Source of the DNA: an uncultured Bacilli bacterium
Lineage (GTDB): Bacteria > Bacillota_I > Bacilli_A > RF39 > UBA660
Direction: 5' to 3'
Assembly (NCBI GenBank): GCA_947629165.1
Contig: CANRCR010000011.1
Location: 1 to 41,068 of the forward strand
DNA: 41,068 nt
The notes beneath the pieces were generated by a model, which made no database searches, had not been told where the DNA came from, and saw nothing but the letters and a program-made list of their open reading frames with translations. This document shows positions 15,368 through 22,895 of this stretch, one piece after another (position 1 is the first letter of the stretch; every line of letters begins with the position of its first letter). The position numbers were made by a program, and so were the translations under genes.

Positions 15368-16678
15368 TTATAGATTTTTTTTCAAAAGTTGATTTAATTC
15401 CACCGCATATTCCATCGGTAACTCTTCACGGAAAGCTTCGAGAAATCCTAAAACGATTAACTCTTGGGCACGATCACGACTAATTCCACGACTCATCAAA
15501 TAAAATAAGTTTTCTTCACTCACCTTCGAAACAATTGCCTCGTGATTAATAGAAGAGGAAGTATTCTGACAACGGTTCACAGGAATCGTATCACTTTTAG
15601 ATAATGAATCCAAGATTAAAGTATCACATTTTACTAATGCTTCACTCGAAATCGCTTCCGGTTTAATATCGACCTTTCCCCGATAAGTAGCATTCCCTCC
15701 ATTTCCAGCAATACTCTTCGAAATAATTTTACTCTTCGTATGCTTTCCTAAATGAATCATGCGAGCACCGGTATCTTGCATTTGATCTTTCGTTGCAACA
15801 CTGATGGTAACACAAGTTCCAGAAGCGTAATCCCCTTTTAAAATGCAAGCAGGATACTTCATTGTCACATAGGATCCGATATTTCCGTCAATCCACTCCA
15901 TCGTTCCATTTTCTTCGACGAGTGCTCTTTTAGTAACCAAATTGTAAACGTTATGTGCCCAATTTTGAATCGTCGTATACCGACACTTACTGTTCTTACC
16001 AACAAAGATTTCGACGACTGCTGCATGAAGACTAGACTCACTGTAATCAGGAGCGGTACACCCTTCAATATAATGAAGTTCACTATCGTGATCGACAATA
16101 ATCAAGGTACGCTCAAATTGACCCATATTACGACTGGCAATACGGAAATAACTTTGAAGTGGACGATCTAGTTTTGTATGAGGGGGAATATAAATAAAAC
16201 TTCCTCCTGAAAAAACCGCGCCATTTAAAGCTGCAAATTTATTGTCGGCATTCGATACGATTTTTCCAAAATATTTTTGAACTAAATCCGGATATTTTTG
16301 CATAGCATCTTCGATTGAAGTAAAAATAATATCCTTTTTTTGAAGTTCCTCAATCATATTGTGATAGATGACTTCGCTTTCGTATTGGACGCCCATACCA
16401 TCCATATGACTTTCGCTTTCCAAAACACCTAAATCATCCAATTCGTTTTTGACTCTTTGATTAATTTTATCCCAACTGTTTTGAATACGTTCTTCTTCAC
16501 TCGTTTTATAGTAGATAATCGAGTCGAAGTTCAAATGAATGGGAGGTCCAAAAGAAGGCATCTTGAGAGAATCGAAAAGTTGATACGACTTTAATCGATA
16601 ATTTTTTACCCACGCAGCTTCTTTTTTTTGTTTGGAAAGTTGTAATATATGTTCTTTCGATAGTCCTTTGATTTCCAT
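15368..16678 (-). CDS. sufB: Fe-S cluster scaffold protein SufB
   Basis: 436 residues from the ATG at 16678, preceded by GAGGTG; a longer frame to 16720 overlaps sufU and has no ribosome site. SufB is identified by IYYKTSEE near the N-terminus, GGSFIYIPPHTKLDRPLQSYFRI, the beta-helix core with GCTAPDYSESSLHAAVVEI, and the C-terminal NHEAIVSKVSEENLFYLMSRGI. It is shorter than the typical 465 residues. With SufC and SufD it forms the SufBC2D scaffold on which Fe-S clusters are built. It is the last gene of sufCDSUB, 16 nt after sufU. Confidence 0.95.
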   Translation of the reverse strand: MEIKGLSKEHILQLSKQKKEAAWVKNYRLKSYQLFDSLKMPSFGPPIHLNFDSIIYYKTSEEERIQNSWDKINQRVKNELDDLGVLESESHMDGMGVQYESEVIYHNMIEELQKKDIIFTSIEDAMQKYPDLVQKYFGKIVSNADNKFAALNGAVFSGGSFIYIPPHTKLDRPLQSYFRIASRNMGQFERTLIIVDHDSELHYIEGCTAPDYSESSLHAAVVEIFVGKNSKCRYTTIQNWAHNVYNLVTKRALVEENGTMEWIDGNIGSYVTMKYPACILKGDYASGTCVTISVATKDQMQDTGARMIHLGKHTKSKIISKSIAGNGGNATYRGKVDIKPEAISSEALVKCDTLILDSLSKSDTIPVNRCQNTSSSINHEAIVSKVSEENLFYLMSRGISRDRAQELIVLGFLEAFREELPMEYAVELNQLLKKNL

Positions 16679-16694
16679 CGAAAACACCTCGGTT

Positions 16695-17129
16695 CTATTT
16701 TTCAAATAAGGATGGATCATCTAATATCTGATGAATCGCCCGGAATGGTAATAACGCACATTTTTTTCGATTCGGTTGCTTATAAATTTCTTCATAAACA
16801 ACTAATTCGTTCAATTTTTCTTCATCGTAAGGTTTTTCATCAATCATCGCTTCGTACTGTTCTAATAGCGATTTTGCTTCCTCGTAATTCTTCCCAATAA
16901 AGTTACGAATCATAATCGACGTTGCCGAAGTAGAAATTGCACAAGCTTCTCCATCGAAACGGATATCCTCGATACGACCATTCACCACTTTAATTAAAAT
17001 CGTCAAATCATCGATACAAGATTCGTTATTCGTTCGTATCCGAATATAACCATCGTCATTAACCAATCCTTTATGCATCGGATTTTGATAATTATCAAGG
17101 ATAATAGTTCTTCTTAAATTAGCATCCAT
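16695..17129 (-). CDS. sufU: Sulfur-relay zinc protein SufU
   Basis: 144 residues, IscU-like fold. The zinc/sulfur ligands are visible: Cys38 and Asp40 in SCIDD, Cys63 in GEACAISTSATS, and Cys124 in RKKCALLPF, the SufU-specific arrangement rather than IscU. Family knowledge: SufU exchanges its zinc ligand with SufS and takes the persulfide sulfur to the SufBCD scaffold. It is in the fixed order sufS-sufU-sufB, 19 nt after sufS. Confidence 0.95.
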   Translation of the reverse strand: MDANLRRTIILDNYQNPMHKGLVNDDGYIRIRTNNESCIDDLTILIKVVNGRIEDIRFDGEACAISTSATSIMIRNFIGKNYEEAKSLLEQYEAMIDEKPYDEEKLNELVVYEEIYKQPNRKKCALLPFRAIHQILDDPSLFEK

Positions 17130-17148
17130 AAAGGTTCACTTCTTTCTT

Positions 17149-18345
17149 TTATAGTACGACATCAAAAATATGTTCCGCGTCTTTAAGTACGCGTATCAAT
17201 TCGTCTACTTCTTCTTTCGTGTTATAAAAATAGAAACTGATACGACAGGTATTTTTGACTTTTAACTCATCTTTTAAGATTTTAGCACAATGATTTCCTG
17301 CCCGAACACAGATATGATAATGATTTAAATAAACCGCCGTATCTTGACTAAAGACCCCTTCGATATTGAAAGCGACAATAGCACCTTCCGTCGTTTTATT
17401 ATAAACAATCACTTTAGGCACTTCTTCTAATCGTTTTAAAAGATAACGTTTTAATTCTTGCTCGTGGGCATGAATTTTATCAAGTCCAATAGCCATAATA
17501 TAATCAATTGCTTCCCCTAATCCGATTACTTCGGCAATCGGAGGCGTTCCAGCATCAAATTTAGTTGGCACTTCTTTTAGTTCAAATTCTCCCGTCGATT
17601 CAAAAGTAGTATTCATACCGCCTCCATAACAGAGCGGTTTGGTCTCTTCCAAAAGTTCTTTTCTTCCCCAAAGGACACCTACCCCAGTAGGTCCCACCAT
17701 CTTATGACCGGAAAAAGCTAAAAAGTCCGCCTTCATTTCCTGTACAGAAACTTTCATATGAGGAACACTTTGTGCGCCATCGACGACAAAATAGATACCT
17801 TTTTCTTTACAAAGTTGTCCGATAGCTTGAACTGGACGAATATCTCCAATTACATTGGTAACATGGGCAATCGAAATGACTTTAGTACGCGGACTAAGTG
17901 ATGCTTGCACGTTTTCCATCGTCACTTTATTTTCCTCATCCAAAGGAATATATTTGATAACGATGCCTTTTTCTTTTTCGAGTTCCATCCAAGGAAGAAC
18001 ATTCGAGGCATGTTCACTCTTCGTAATTAAAACCTCATCTCCAGGATTTAAATGATCTTTCATAAAACCAAAAACCACTAAATTTAAAGACTCGGTAGTT
18101 CCTTTCGTAAATACAACTTCAGAAGCATCCGGTGCATCGATTAATTGCCGAACTTTTCCACGAACACCTTCGTACAAAATATCAACTTTTAAACTGTTAT
18201 CATAATCACCACGATGGGCATTCGCTGTATAGTTACTATAATAATCTACGAGTGCATCAATCACACATTGTGGTTTCATGGTAGTTGCCCCATTATCAAA
18301 ATAAATTAAAGGTTCTTTAAAAATAGGAAAATCTTCACGATTCAC
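17149..18345 (-). CDS. sufS: Cysteine desulfurase SufS
   Basis: 398 residues, PLP-dependent class V fold. The Schiff-base lysine is Lys215 in FSGHKMVGPTG and the persulfide cysteine is Cys353 in RAGNHCAK; YFDNGATTMKP starts the cofactor domain. It releases sulfur from cysteine as enzyme persulfide, giving alanine. The start is GTG at 18345, set by GGAGGTG, which lies in the last codons of sufD. Sits between sufD and sufU, as in Bacillus. Confidence 0.96.
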   Translation of the reverse strand: MNREDFPIFKEPLIYFDNGATTMKPQCVIDALVDYYSNYTANAHRGDYDNSLKVDILYEGVRGKVRQLIDAPDASEVVFTKGTTESLNLVVFGFMKDHLNPGDEVLITKSEHASNVLPWMELEKEKGIVIKYIPLDEENKVTMENVQASLSPRTKVISIAHVTNVIGDIRPVQAIGQLCKEKGIYFVVDGAQSVPHMKVSVQEMKADFLAFSGHKMVGPTGVGVLWGRKELLEETKPLCYGGGMNTTFESTGEFELKEVPTKFDAGTPPIAEVIGLGEAIDYIMAIGLDKIHAHEQELKRYLLKRLEEVPKVIVYNKTTEGAIVAFNIEGVFSQDTAVYLNHYHICVRAGNHCAKILKDELKVKNTCRISFYFYNTKEEVDELIRVLKDAEHIFDVVL

Positions 18346-18349
18346 TTCC

Positions 18350-19093
18350 CTACACCTCCATTACTTTTGTCATAGATGAATAAAAAAGTTGCTTCTCTTC
18401 TTCTCGAAGTGACATTTTACCAAACAAGAAACTCTGAATCAATAACTGATAACAAGTTGTTTGATCTAATCCTCGAGACATCAAATAAAAAAGTTCATCT
18501 AAAGAAAATTTACCGATAAAAGCAGCATGATTAGCAACGACATCGTAATTATCAATTCTTAAATTGGGAAGAATCGTACAGTCACTCGTACCGAGATTGA
18601 TAATTTTATTATCTTGATTACAAACACAGGCATTTATATCTTTAGGAACAATTCCATCGACATCTAAAGTAGTAGCTCCTTTTAACACTACGACATGTTG
18701 ATACATATTACTAATAGAATGAGGAGCCAAATGATGAACAGCGGTCTTTAACGAAACATCACAATCATTAATAGCCGCATAATGATAAGTAAAGGATGCC
18801 TTTTCCCCTTCTAAATAACAAGCAATCGTTCCTTTGGTCGAAAGTGCAAAACACCGAACGATAAGGTGACTTCCCTTCCCTAAATGATAAGAAATTTCTA
18901 AATCACTTTGTTCCCCAAAAAGGATAACTTCCGCATCCGTTTCTTCAGGAACTGAAAAATCTAAATTCACTTTTTCCTTTTCAAAAGAAAGAAATAATCG
19001 TTTTGCATCTTGAAATGTATAGTTCGAAGACAAGAAAGGAACTTTTTCGATTCGATTTTCCTCATTACTATCAGTTACTATTATTTTATTCAT
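18350..19093 (-). CDS. sufD: Short SufD-type Fe-S scaffold subunit
   Basis: 247 residues against about 430 for typical SufD. The right-handed beta-helix and the C-terminal NHAAFIGKFSLDELFYLMSRGL, shared by SufB and SufD, are intact; the long N-terminal helical domain is missing. The reading frame is open and the start is supported by GGAG and by an 8-nt overlap with sufC, so this is a compact form rather than a broken gene. Family knowledge: SufD pairs with SufB and SufC, and its conserved His near this region helps cluster formation. The shortened form is unusual beside a near-normal SufB. Confidence 0.9.
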   Translation of the reverse strand: MNKIIVTDSNEENRIEKVPFLSSNYTFQDAKRLFLSFEKEKVNLDFSVPEETDAEVILFGEQSDLEISYHLGKGSHLIVRCFALSTKGTIACYLEGEKASFTYHYAAINDCDVSLKTAVHHLAPHSISNMYQHVVVLKGATTLDVDGIVPKDINACVCNQDNKIINLGTSDCTILPNLRIDNYDVVANHAAFIGKFSLDELFYLMSRGLDQTTCYQLLIQSFLFGKMSLREEEKQLFYSSMTKVMEV

Positions 19094-19850
19094 GAGAAAC
19101 CACTCCGCCTATAGCATTCTCACTAAGATAACCTTCTTTTTCGATTTTTTGTGCAAGAGAAAAGTCACCCGTCTCAACAATACGACCCGCTTGCATCCGA
19201 TGCACATAATTTAAAGGAAGATATTCTAAAATACGTGGATAATGCGTAATTACTAATACTGAAGTCTTGGGATGTTCTTTTAAATAGGTAGCAATATTTT
19301 CACAACAGATACGTAAACTGTCGACATCGAGTCCAGAATCTAATTCATCTAATATAATAAATGAAGGTTGTAAAAGTTTCATCTGTAAGATTTCGTTCTT
19401 TTTCCGTTCTCCACCGGAGAAATCTTGATTGATTGAACGAAGCATCATATCTTCATCCATATGTAAATCCTTTAAGGCTTGACGCATTTCTTGCATGAAA
19501 GGAAATAAACCGATTGCTTCTTCACGACGAGTATTGATAGCCGTTTTTAAAAACTCGGTATTCGTTACTCCCTCAATACTAATTGGTGATTGAAACGAAA
19601 GAAAAAATCCTAATTTTGCCCGTTCGTCAGTAGATAATTTCAAAATTGACTTGCCATCGACTAAAATATCTCCTTTTACGACTTCGTATTCAGGACTTCC
19701 TAGTAACACTTTTGATAAGGTACTCTTCCCTGTTCCATTCGGTCCCATAAGAGCATGAACTTCGCCCGCTTTAATCGTTAACGAAAAATCTTTTAATATC
19801 TCTTTTTTATCTTTCGTTACAACGGTTAGATTATTAATTTCAATTTTCAT
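19086..19850 (-). CDS. sufC: Fe-S assembly ATPase SufC
   Basis: 254 residues from the ATG at 19850 (GGTGA 5 nt upstream; the GTG at 19859 is part of that site). ABC ATPase with Walker A GPNGTGKST, Q-loop region FQSPISIEGV, signature FSGGERKKNE and Walker B FIILDELDSGLD, plus the H-loop THYPRIL. The DELDSGLD and GERKKNEI forms are typical of SufC. It powers the SufBD scaffold. First gene of the suf operon, behind a SigA-type promoter. Confidence 0.96.
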   Translation of the reverse strand: MKIEINNLTVVTKDKKEILKDFSLTIKAGEVHALMGPNGTGKSTLSKVLLGSPEYEVVKGDILVDGKSILKLSTDERAKLGFFLSFQSPISIEGVTNTEFLKTAINTRREEAIGLFPFMQEMRQALKDLHMDEDMMLRSINQDFSGGERKKNEILQMKLLQPSFIILDELDSGLDVDSLRICCENIATYLKEHPKTSVLVITHYPRILEYLPLNYVHRMQAGRIVETGDFSLAQKIEKEGYLSENAIGGVVSHE

Positions 19851-19873
19851 ATAGCTCACCGCTTTCGTCTATT

Positions 19874-19902
19874 ATTTTACCACTTTTTAAAAGGTTACAC
19901 AA
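19874..19902 (-). promoter_or_regulatory. Promoter of the suf operon
   Basis: Minus strand TTGTGT (19897-19902), 17 nt, TAAAAT (19874-19879). No recognisable IscR/SufR-type operator was seen in the 150 nt upstream; that stretch is AT-rich. Confidence 0.6.
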
Positions 19903-19994
19903 ATAGAATATGAGTTACAAATAAAATATTTTGTCAAATTTAGTGAAAAAAACATTTTTGTATAAAAAAAATGAAAAGAAACATAATAAATAAC

Positions 19995-20011
19995 GAATAC
20001 ACGCTGTATTC
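19995..20011. other. Small perfect palindrome between the suf operon and its neighbour
   Basis: GAATACA-cgc-TGTATTC, a 7-bp perfect inverted repeat with a 3-nt loop and no T-run. It lies just beyond a terminator and about 95 nt upstream of the suf promoter. It could be an operator or an RNA hairpin. Confidence 0.35.
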
Positions 20012-20013
20012 AC

Positions 20014-20047
20014 AAAACAAAAAAACCGTTAAAACGGTTTTTCTTTT
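20014..20047 (-). terminator. Terminator of the 20050-20418 gene
   Basis: Minus strand AAAACCGTT-tt-AACGGTTTT followed by T residues; T residues flank both sides, so it may act in both directions. Confidence 0.85.
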
Positions 20048-20049
20048 TT

Positions 20050-20418
20050 TTAATCTTTTTCTAATATTTTTGTCTCGGCAACAGCATCGGCATAGATTCC
20101 ATTAAATTGCATACCGCCTCCAGAAGACTCATAGTCGATGGTATAACGTTTTAATATATTTTCCGAACTTTCAAAAAAATATTTAACGGCTTTCTCTATA
20201 TCCGAAGATTCAATCGGTACGACATAAGGAACTTCACACTCGTGCAAAGTATCTTTTCCATGACCTTTTGCCTCTAAGACAATACGATTTAAAAAACCAT
20301 TCTCATAGCAATGAAAATGAATATTGGAAATAGCAATATTAAAATTATCATGATAATAATCAATAAGAACGCGTCTTACTAAATCAGGATTCATAAAATA
20401 ATTTTTAACGGTTCCCAT
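20050..20418 (-). CDS. Small protein of unknown function (122 residues)
   Basis: Start at the ATG at 20418, chosen for AAGGAGAG about 8 nt upstream; the open frame runs to 20475 but that part overlaps the promoter. Not recognised. It has a mixed alpha/beta pattern, no signal peptide or membrane helix, and a possible beta-meander (NIAISNIHFHCYENGFLNRI). The second half includes a SSGGGMQFNGIY glycine turn. A consensus SigA promoter drives it, divergent from the HIT gene. Its own terminator makes it monocistronic. Confidence 0.65.
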   Translation of the reverse strand: MGTVKNYFMNPDLVRRVLIDYYHDNFNIAISNIHFHCYENGFLNRIVLEAKGHGKDTLHECEVPYVVPIESSDIEKAVKYFFESSENILKRYTIDYESSGGGMQFNGIYADAVAETKILEKD

Positions 20419-20446
20419 AAAGCCATCTCTCCTTGGAATGGTTCCT

Positions 20447-20498
20447 ATTATAACAATAAGAAAAGCAATTGTCAAAGAAAGCCTTTTTTTGATACAAT
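20447..20498. promoter_or_regulatory. Overlapping divergent SigA promoters
   Basis: Minus: TTGACA (20470-20475), 17 nt, TATAAT (20447-20452), driving the 122-residue protein. Plus: TTGTCA (20469-20474), 18 nt, TACAAT (20493-20498), driving hit. The two -35 boxes occupy the same bases, so only one polymerase could bind at a time. Confidence 0.7.
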
Positions 20499-20516
20499 GA
20501 TAGAGGAGATGAAAAA

Positions 20517-20912
20517 ATGGAAGATTGTTTATTTTGTAAAATTATAAAAGGAGAAATACCAAGTTACACCATCTATGAAGACGATTTAGTAAAAGTTTTT
20601 TTAGATATTAATCCATCGACCAATGGCGATTGCCTTCTAGTACCTAAAAAACATATCGTTACCGTCGAGGATTTAGATCAAGCATTGCTTTTACATCTAC
20701 ATGAAGTAATTTTAAAAATGAAAAAATTACTCGAAGATAAAATGCATTGTCAAGGATTAACAATTTGTCAAAACAATGGTCATGGTCAAGATATTAAACA
20801 TTTTCATATTCATTTGACCCCTCGTTATTTAGACGACAATGTAACACATGATTTTAATAAAACGATATTAATTGACTTAGAAAAAGTATCAGAACAACTT
20901 AAAGAAGAATAG
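20517..20912 (+). CDS. hit: HIT-family nucleotide hydrolase/transferase
   Basis: 131 residues. The histidine triad is HFHIHL (His95, His97, His99). A zinc site is formed by CLFC (Cys4, Cys7) with the downstream histidines, and the N-terminal IIKGEIPSYTIYED and NPSTNGDCLLVPKKH are typical of Bacillus Hit/HinT-like proteins. Family knowledge: hydrolysis of AMP-lysine or other purine phosphoramidates; the cellular role is poorly known. AGAGGAGA precedes the ATG. Single gene with a strong terminator. Confidence 0.94.
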   Translation: MEDCLFCKIIKGEIPSYTIYEDDLVKVFLDINPSTNGDCLLVPKKHIVTVEDLDQALLLHLHEVILKMKKLLEDKMHCQGLTICQNNGHGQDIKHFHIHLTPRYLDDNVTHDFNKTILIDLEKVSEQLKEE

Positions 20913-20940
20913 GAAAAAGAGGAAAATTTTCCTCTTTTTT
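20913..20940 (+). terminator. Bidirectional terminator between hit and the histidine kinase
   Basis: Perfect palindrome AAAAAGAGGAAAA / TTTTCCTCTTTTT followed by T; the core and flanks recur exactly at 24723-24753. Confidence 0.9.
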
Positions 20941-20944
20941 AGTT

Positions 20945-22816
20945 TTAATCTTTTTCACCAGTAATTACGTATTCAGGGACTTCATCCCAATTCACTCCGG
21001 AAGAAGTAGAAGTAAAAATTTTATCTAACTTTTCTTTAATTTGATCTCTCGTAAAAGGTTTAGAAATATAGTCTTGAAAACCTATTTCTAAATAATGTGC
21101 TTTCGCACCTTGTATGGCATCTGCCGTTAAAGCAATCACTGGAGTATGAAAATTAGGATTTTCTTTTAATTTTTTTAAAGTTGTTTCTCCAGACATTTCT
21201 GGCATCATAATATCCATTAGAATCAAATCATATTTGTTGTTTGCATTAATTTTATTAAGACAGTCTGCACCACTTTCACACGCATCTACCATAATACCTA
21301 ATTTTTCAAGAACTCTTTTTGCTACTTTGATATTCAATTTATTATCATCGACAACAAGGACCTTCTTATCTTGATAAATAACCGGTTGAGAAATGCTCTC
21401 CATGGTTTTAGAAAGATTCGTTATAGTAGTTCGTGGTTTTATTTTTTGAGGAATAGTTGCTACAAATAAAGATCCTTTACCAAATTCACTTTGAACATTA
21501 ATCTTACCATTCATTTTGTCTATCAATGCTTTCGTAATAGCAAGTCCTAAACCAGTTCCTTCAATCGTTGTATTTCGATCCATATCAAGTCGTTCAAATT
21601 TCGAAAAAAGTCGTTCGATTTGCTTTTTTTTTATTCCTCGTCCCGTATCTTCAACACTAATCATTAAAAGGCAATTAGTTTCTTTATTTATGCACTTTAT
21701 ATTTAGATTAATATGTCCTTGTTCAGTATATTTAATAGCATTAGTAAGTAAATTATTAATAATTTCTTTGACGTGAATTCTATCCCCTATTAATTCTTCT
21801 GGAACGTCTTCCTGAATATTCAACCTAAAGTCAATAGGCTTATCCCCAATACGTGTAGTAGTTACTTTTACTAATTTAGTAATTTCTTCTCGAAAAGCAT
21901 AAGGTTCTTCGACAATATCCATTTTATCACTTTCAATTTTATTAATATCTAAAATATTGCCTACAATTTCTAATAATGTTTGAGAAGCATTTTGAATATC
22001 TTTAGCATCTTCAATAACTTCTTGAGGAAGGTTCCCTTGGTAAGAAGTAATAGACTCCGATAAACCAACGATAGCATTTAATGGGGTTCTTATTTCATGC
22101 GACATAGAACTTAAAAAATCAGATTTTACACGATTGGCTTTTTCGGCTTGATTTTTAGCAATAACCATTTCATTTAATAACTTTACATCTGGATTTTCAA
22201 TCGTAAAATACATAATTATAATAGTTAAACAAAATAAATAACCAATTAAAAAAGTAGAAGGAAGCAATATATTAATCACCAAGTTTAATATTCCTAAAAC
22301 CATAAACGAGTAAAATGGAGTAAATTTTTGCCGAGCAATTTGTTTTCGATAACGGATACATAAATATATCTGGTATAAAATATGGATAAAGCAAAAGCCA
22401 AAAGCCAAATAAATAGAGGGCCCTCTCGGAACAATACTACCCGCATCCGATACAAATTCAATCGGAAGAAGCATAATTAAAATGACGGTTATAGTAGTAA
22501 CTACAGTAAGTATTTTAAAGTTTGCTTTTTCATTTTTACAAACGGATAATAGATATCTTCCAAAAAGACTATTTAAAAGGACATAACAGGTAGGTACTAA
22601 TTTCGCTCCTAATTTGTAAAAAATAGTTTCAATATCATTTCCCATACTAAAATAAATAGCTGTTGCGATTTCTAATATGGTCATGATAATAGAAACAATG
22701 AGAAGCCAACCATAAATTTTGGTTTCTTCATTTTTTACTTTCTTTTTACCAAAAAAGACAACCGCAAAAATTATCATAATAATAAGGGTACATAATGAAA
22801 AATAAAAACCTATCAT
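20945..22816 (-). CDS. Seven-TM hybrid histidine kinase with C-terminal receiver
   Basis: 623 residues. The N-terminal 205 residues hold about seven membrane helices without a large outside loop, like a 7TM or sugar/lipid-sensing module. A HisKA domain follows with His240 in SHEIRTPLN, then an HATPase with NNLLTNA (N box), DTGRGI (G1) and GTGLGL (G2). A receiver occupies about 483-600 with acidic pair Asp490/Asp491, phosphoacceptor Asp535 in LILMDIMMPE and Lys586. The last 20 residues are a polar tail. Phosphate would pass from His240 to Asp535, but there is no HPt domain or response regulator nearby, so the output partner is unknown. It is monocistronic with an extended -10 promoter. Confidence 0.93.
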   Translation of the reverse strand: MIGFYFSLCTLIIMIIFAVVFFGKKKVKNEETKIYGWLLIVSIIMTILEIATAIYFSMGNDIETIFYKLGAKLVPTCYVLLNSLFGRYLLSVCKNEKANFKILTVVTTITVILIMLLPIEFVSDAGSIVPRGPSIYLAFGFCFIHILYQIYLCIRYRKQIARQKFTPFYSFMVLGILNLVINILLPSTFLIGYLFCLTIIIMYFTIENPDVKLLNEMVIAKNQAEKANRVKSDFLSSMSHEIRTPLNAIVGLSESITSYQGNLPQEVIEDAKDIQNASQTLLEIVGNILDINKIESDKMDIVEEPYAFREEITKLVKVTTTRIGDKPIDFRLNIQEDVPEELIGDRIHVKEIINNLLTNAIKYTEQGHINLNIKCINKETNCLLMISVEDTGRGIKKKQIERLFSKFERLDMDRNTTIEGTGLGLAITKALIDKMNGKINVQSEFGKGSLFVATIPQKIKPRTTITNLSKTMESISQPVIYQDKKVLVVDDNKLNIKVAKRVLEKLGIMVDACESGADCLNKINANNKYDLILMDIMMPEMSGETTLKKLKENPNFHTPVIALTADAIQGAKAHYLEIGFQDYISKPFTRDQIKEKLDKIFTSTSSGVNWDEVPEYVITGEKD

Positions 22817-22839
22817 AACAAACCTCTCTTATTATTTAC

Positions 22840-22848
22840 ATTATAACA
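22840..22848 (-). promoter_or_regulatory. Extended -10 promoter of the histidine kinase gene
   Basis: Minus strand TG-T-TATAAT with no good -35; about 25 nt before the ATG, which follows an AGAGAGG ribosome site. Confidence 0.5.
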
Positions 22849-22867
22849 CACTTACCAATAGTTCTAC

Positions 22868-22895
22868 AAAATAAAAGAGTCCTTTTAAAGACTCC
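22868..22895 (-). terminator. Terminator of the AMP-forming ligase gene
   Basis: Minus strand GAGTC-tttaaaag-GACTC followed by TTTTATTTT, immediately after the stop. Confidence 0.7.

Noticed and set aside
19995-20011. Palindrome as a CRISPR repeat or attachment site
   Set aside because: Single copy, no spacers and no integrase or tRNA nearby.
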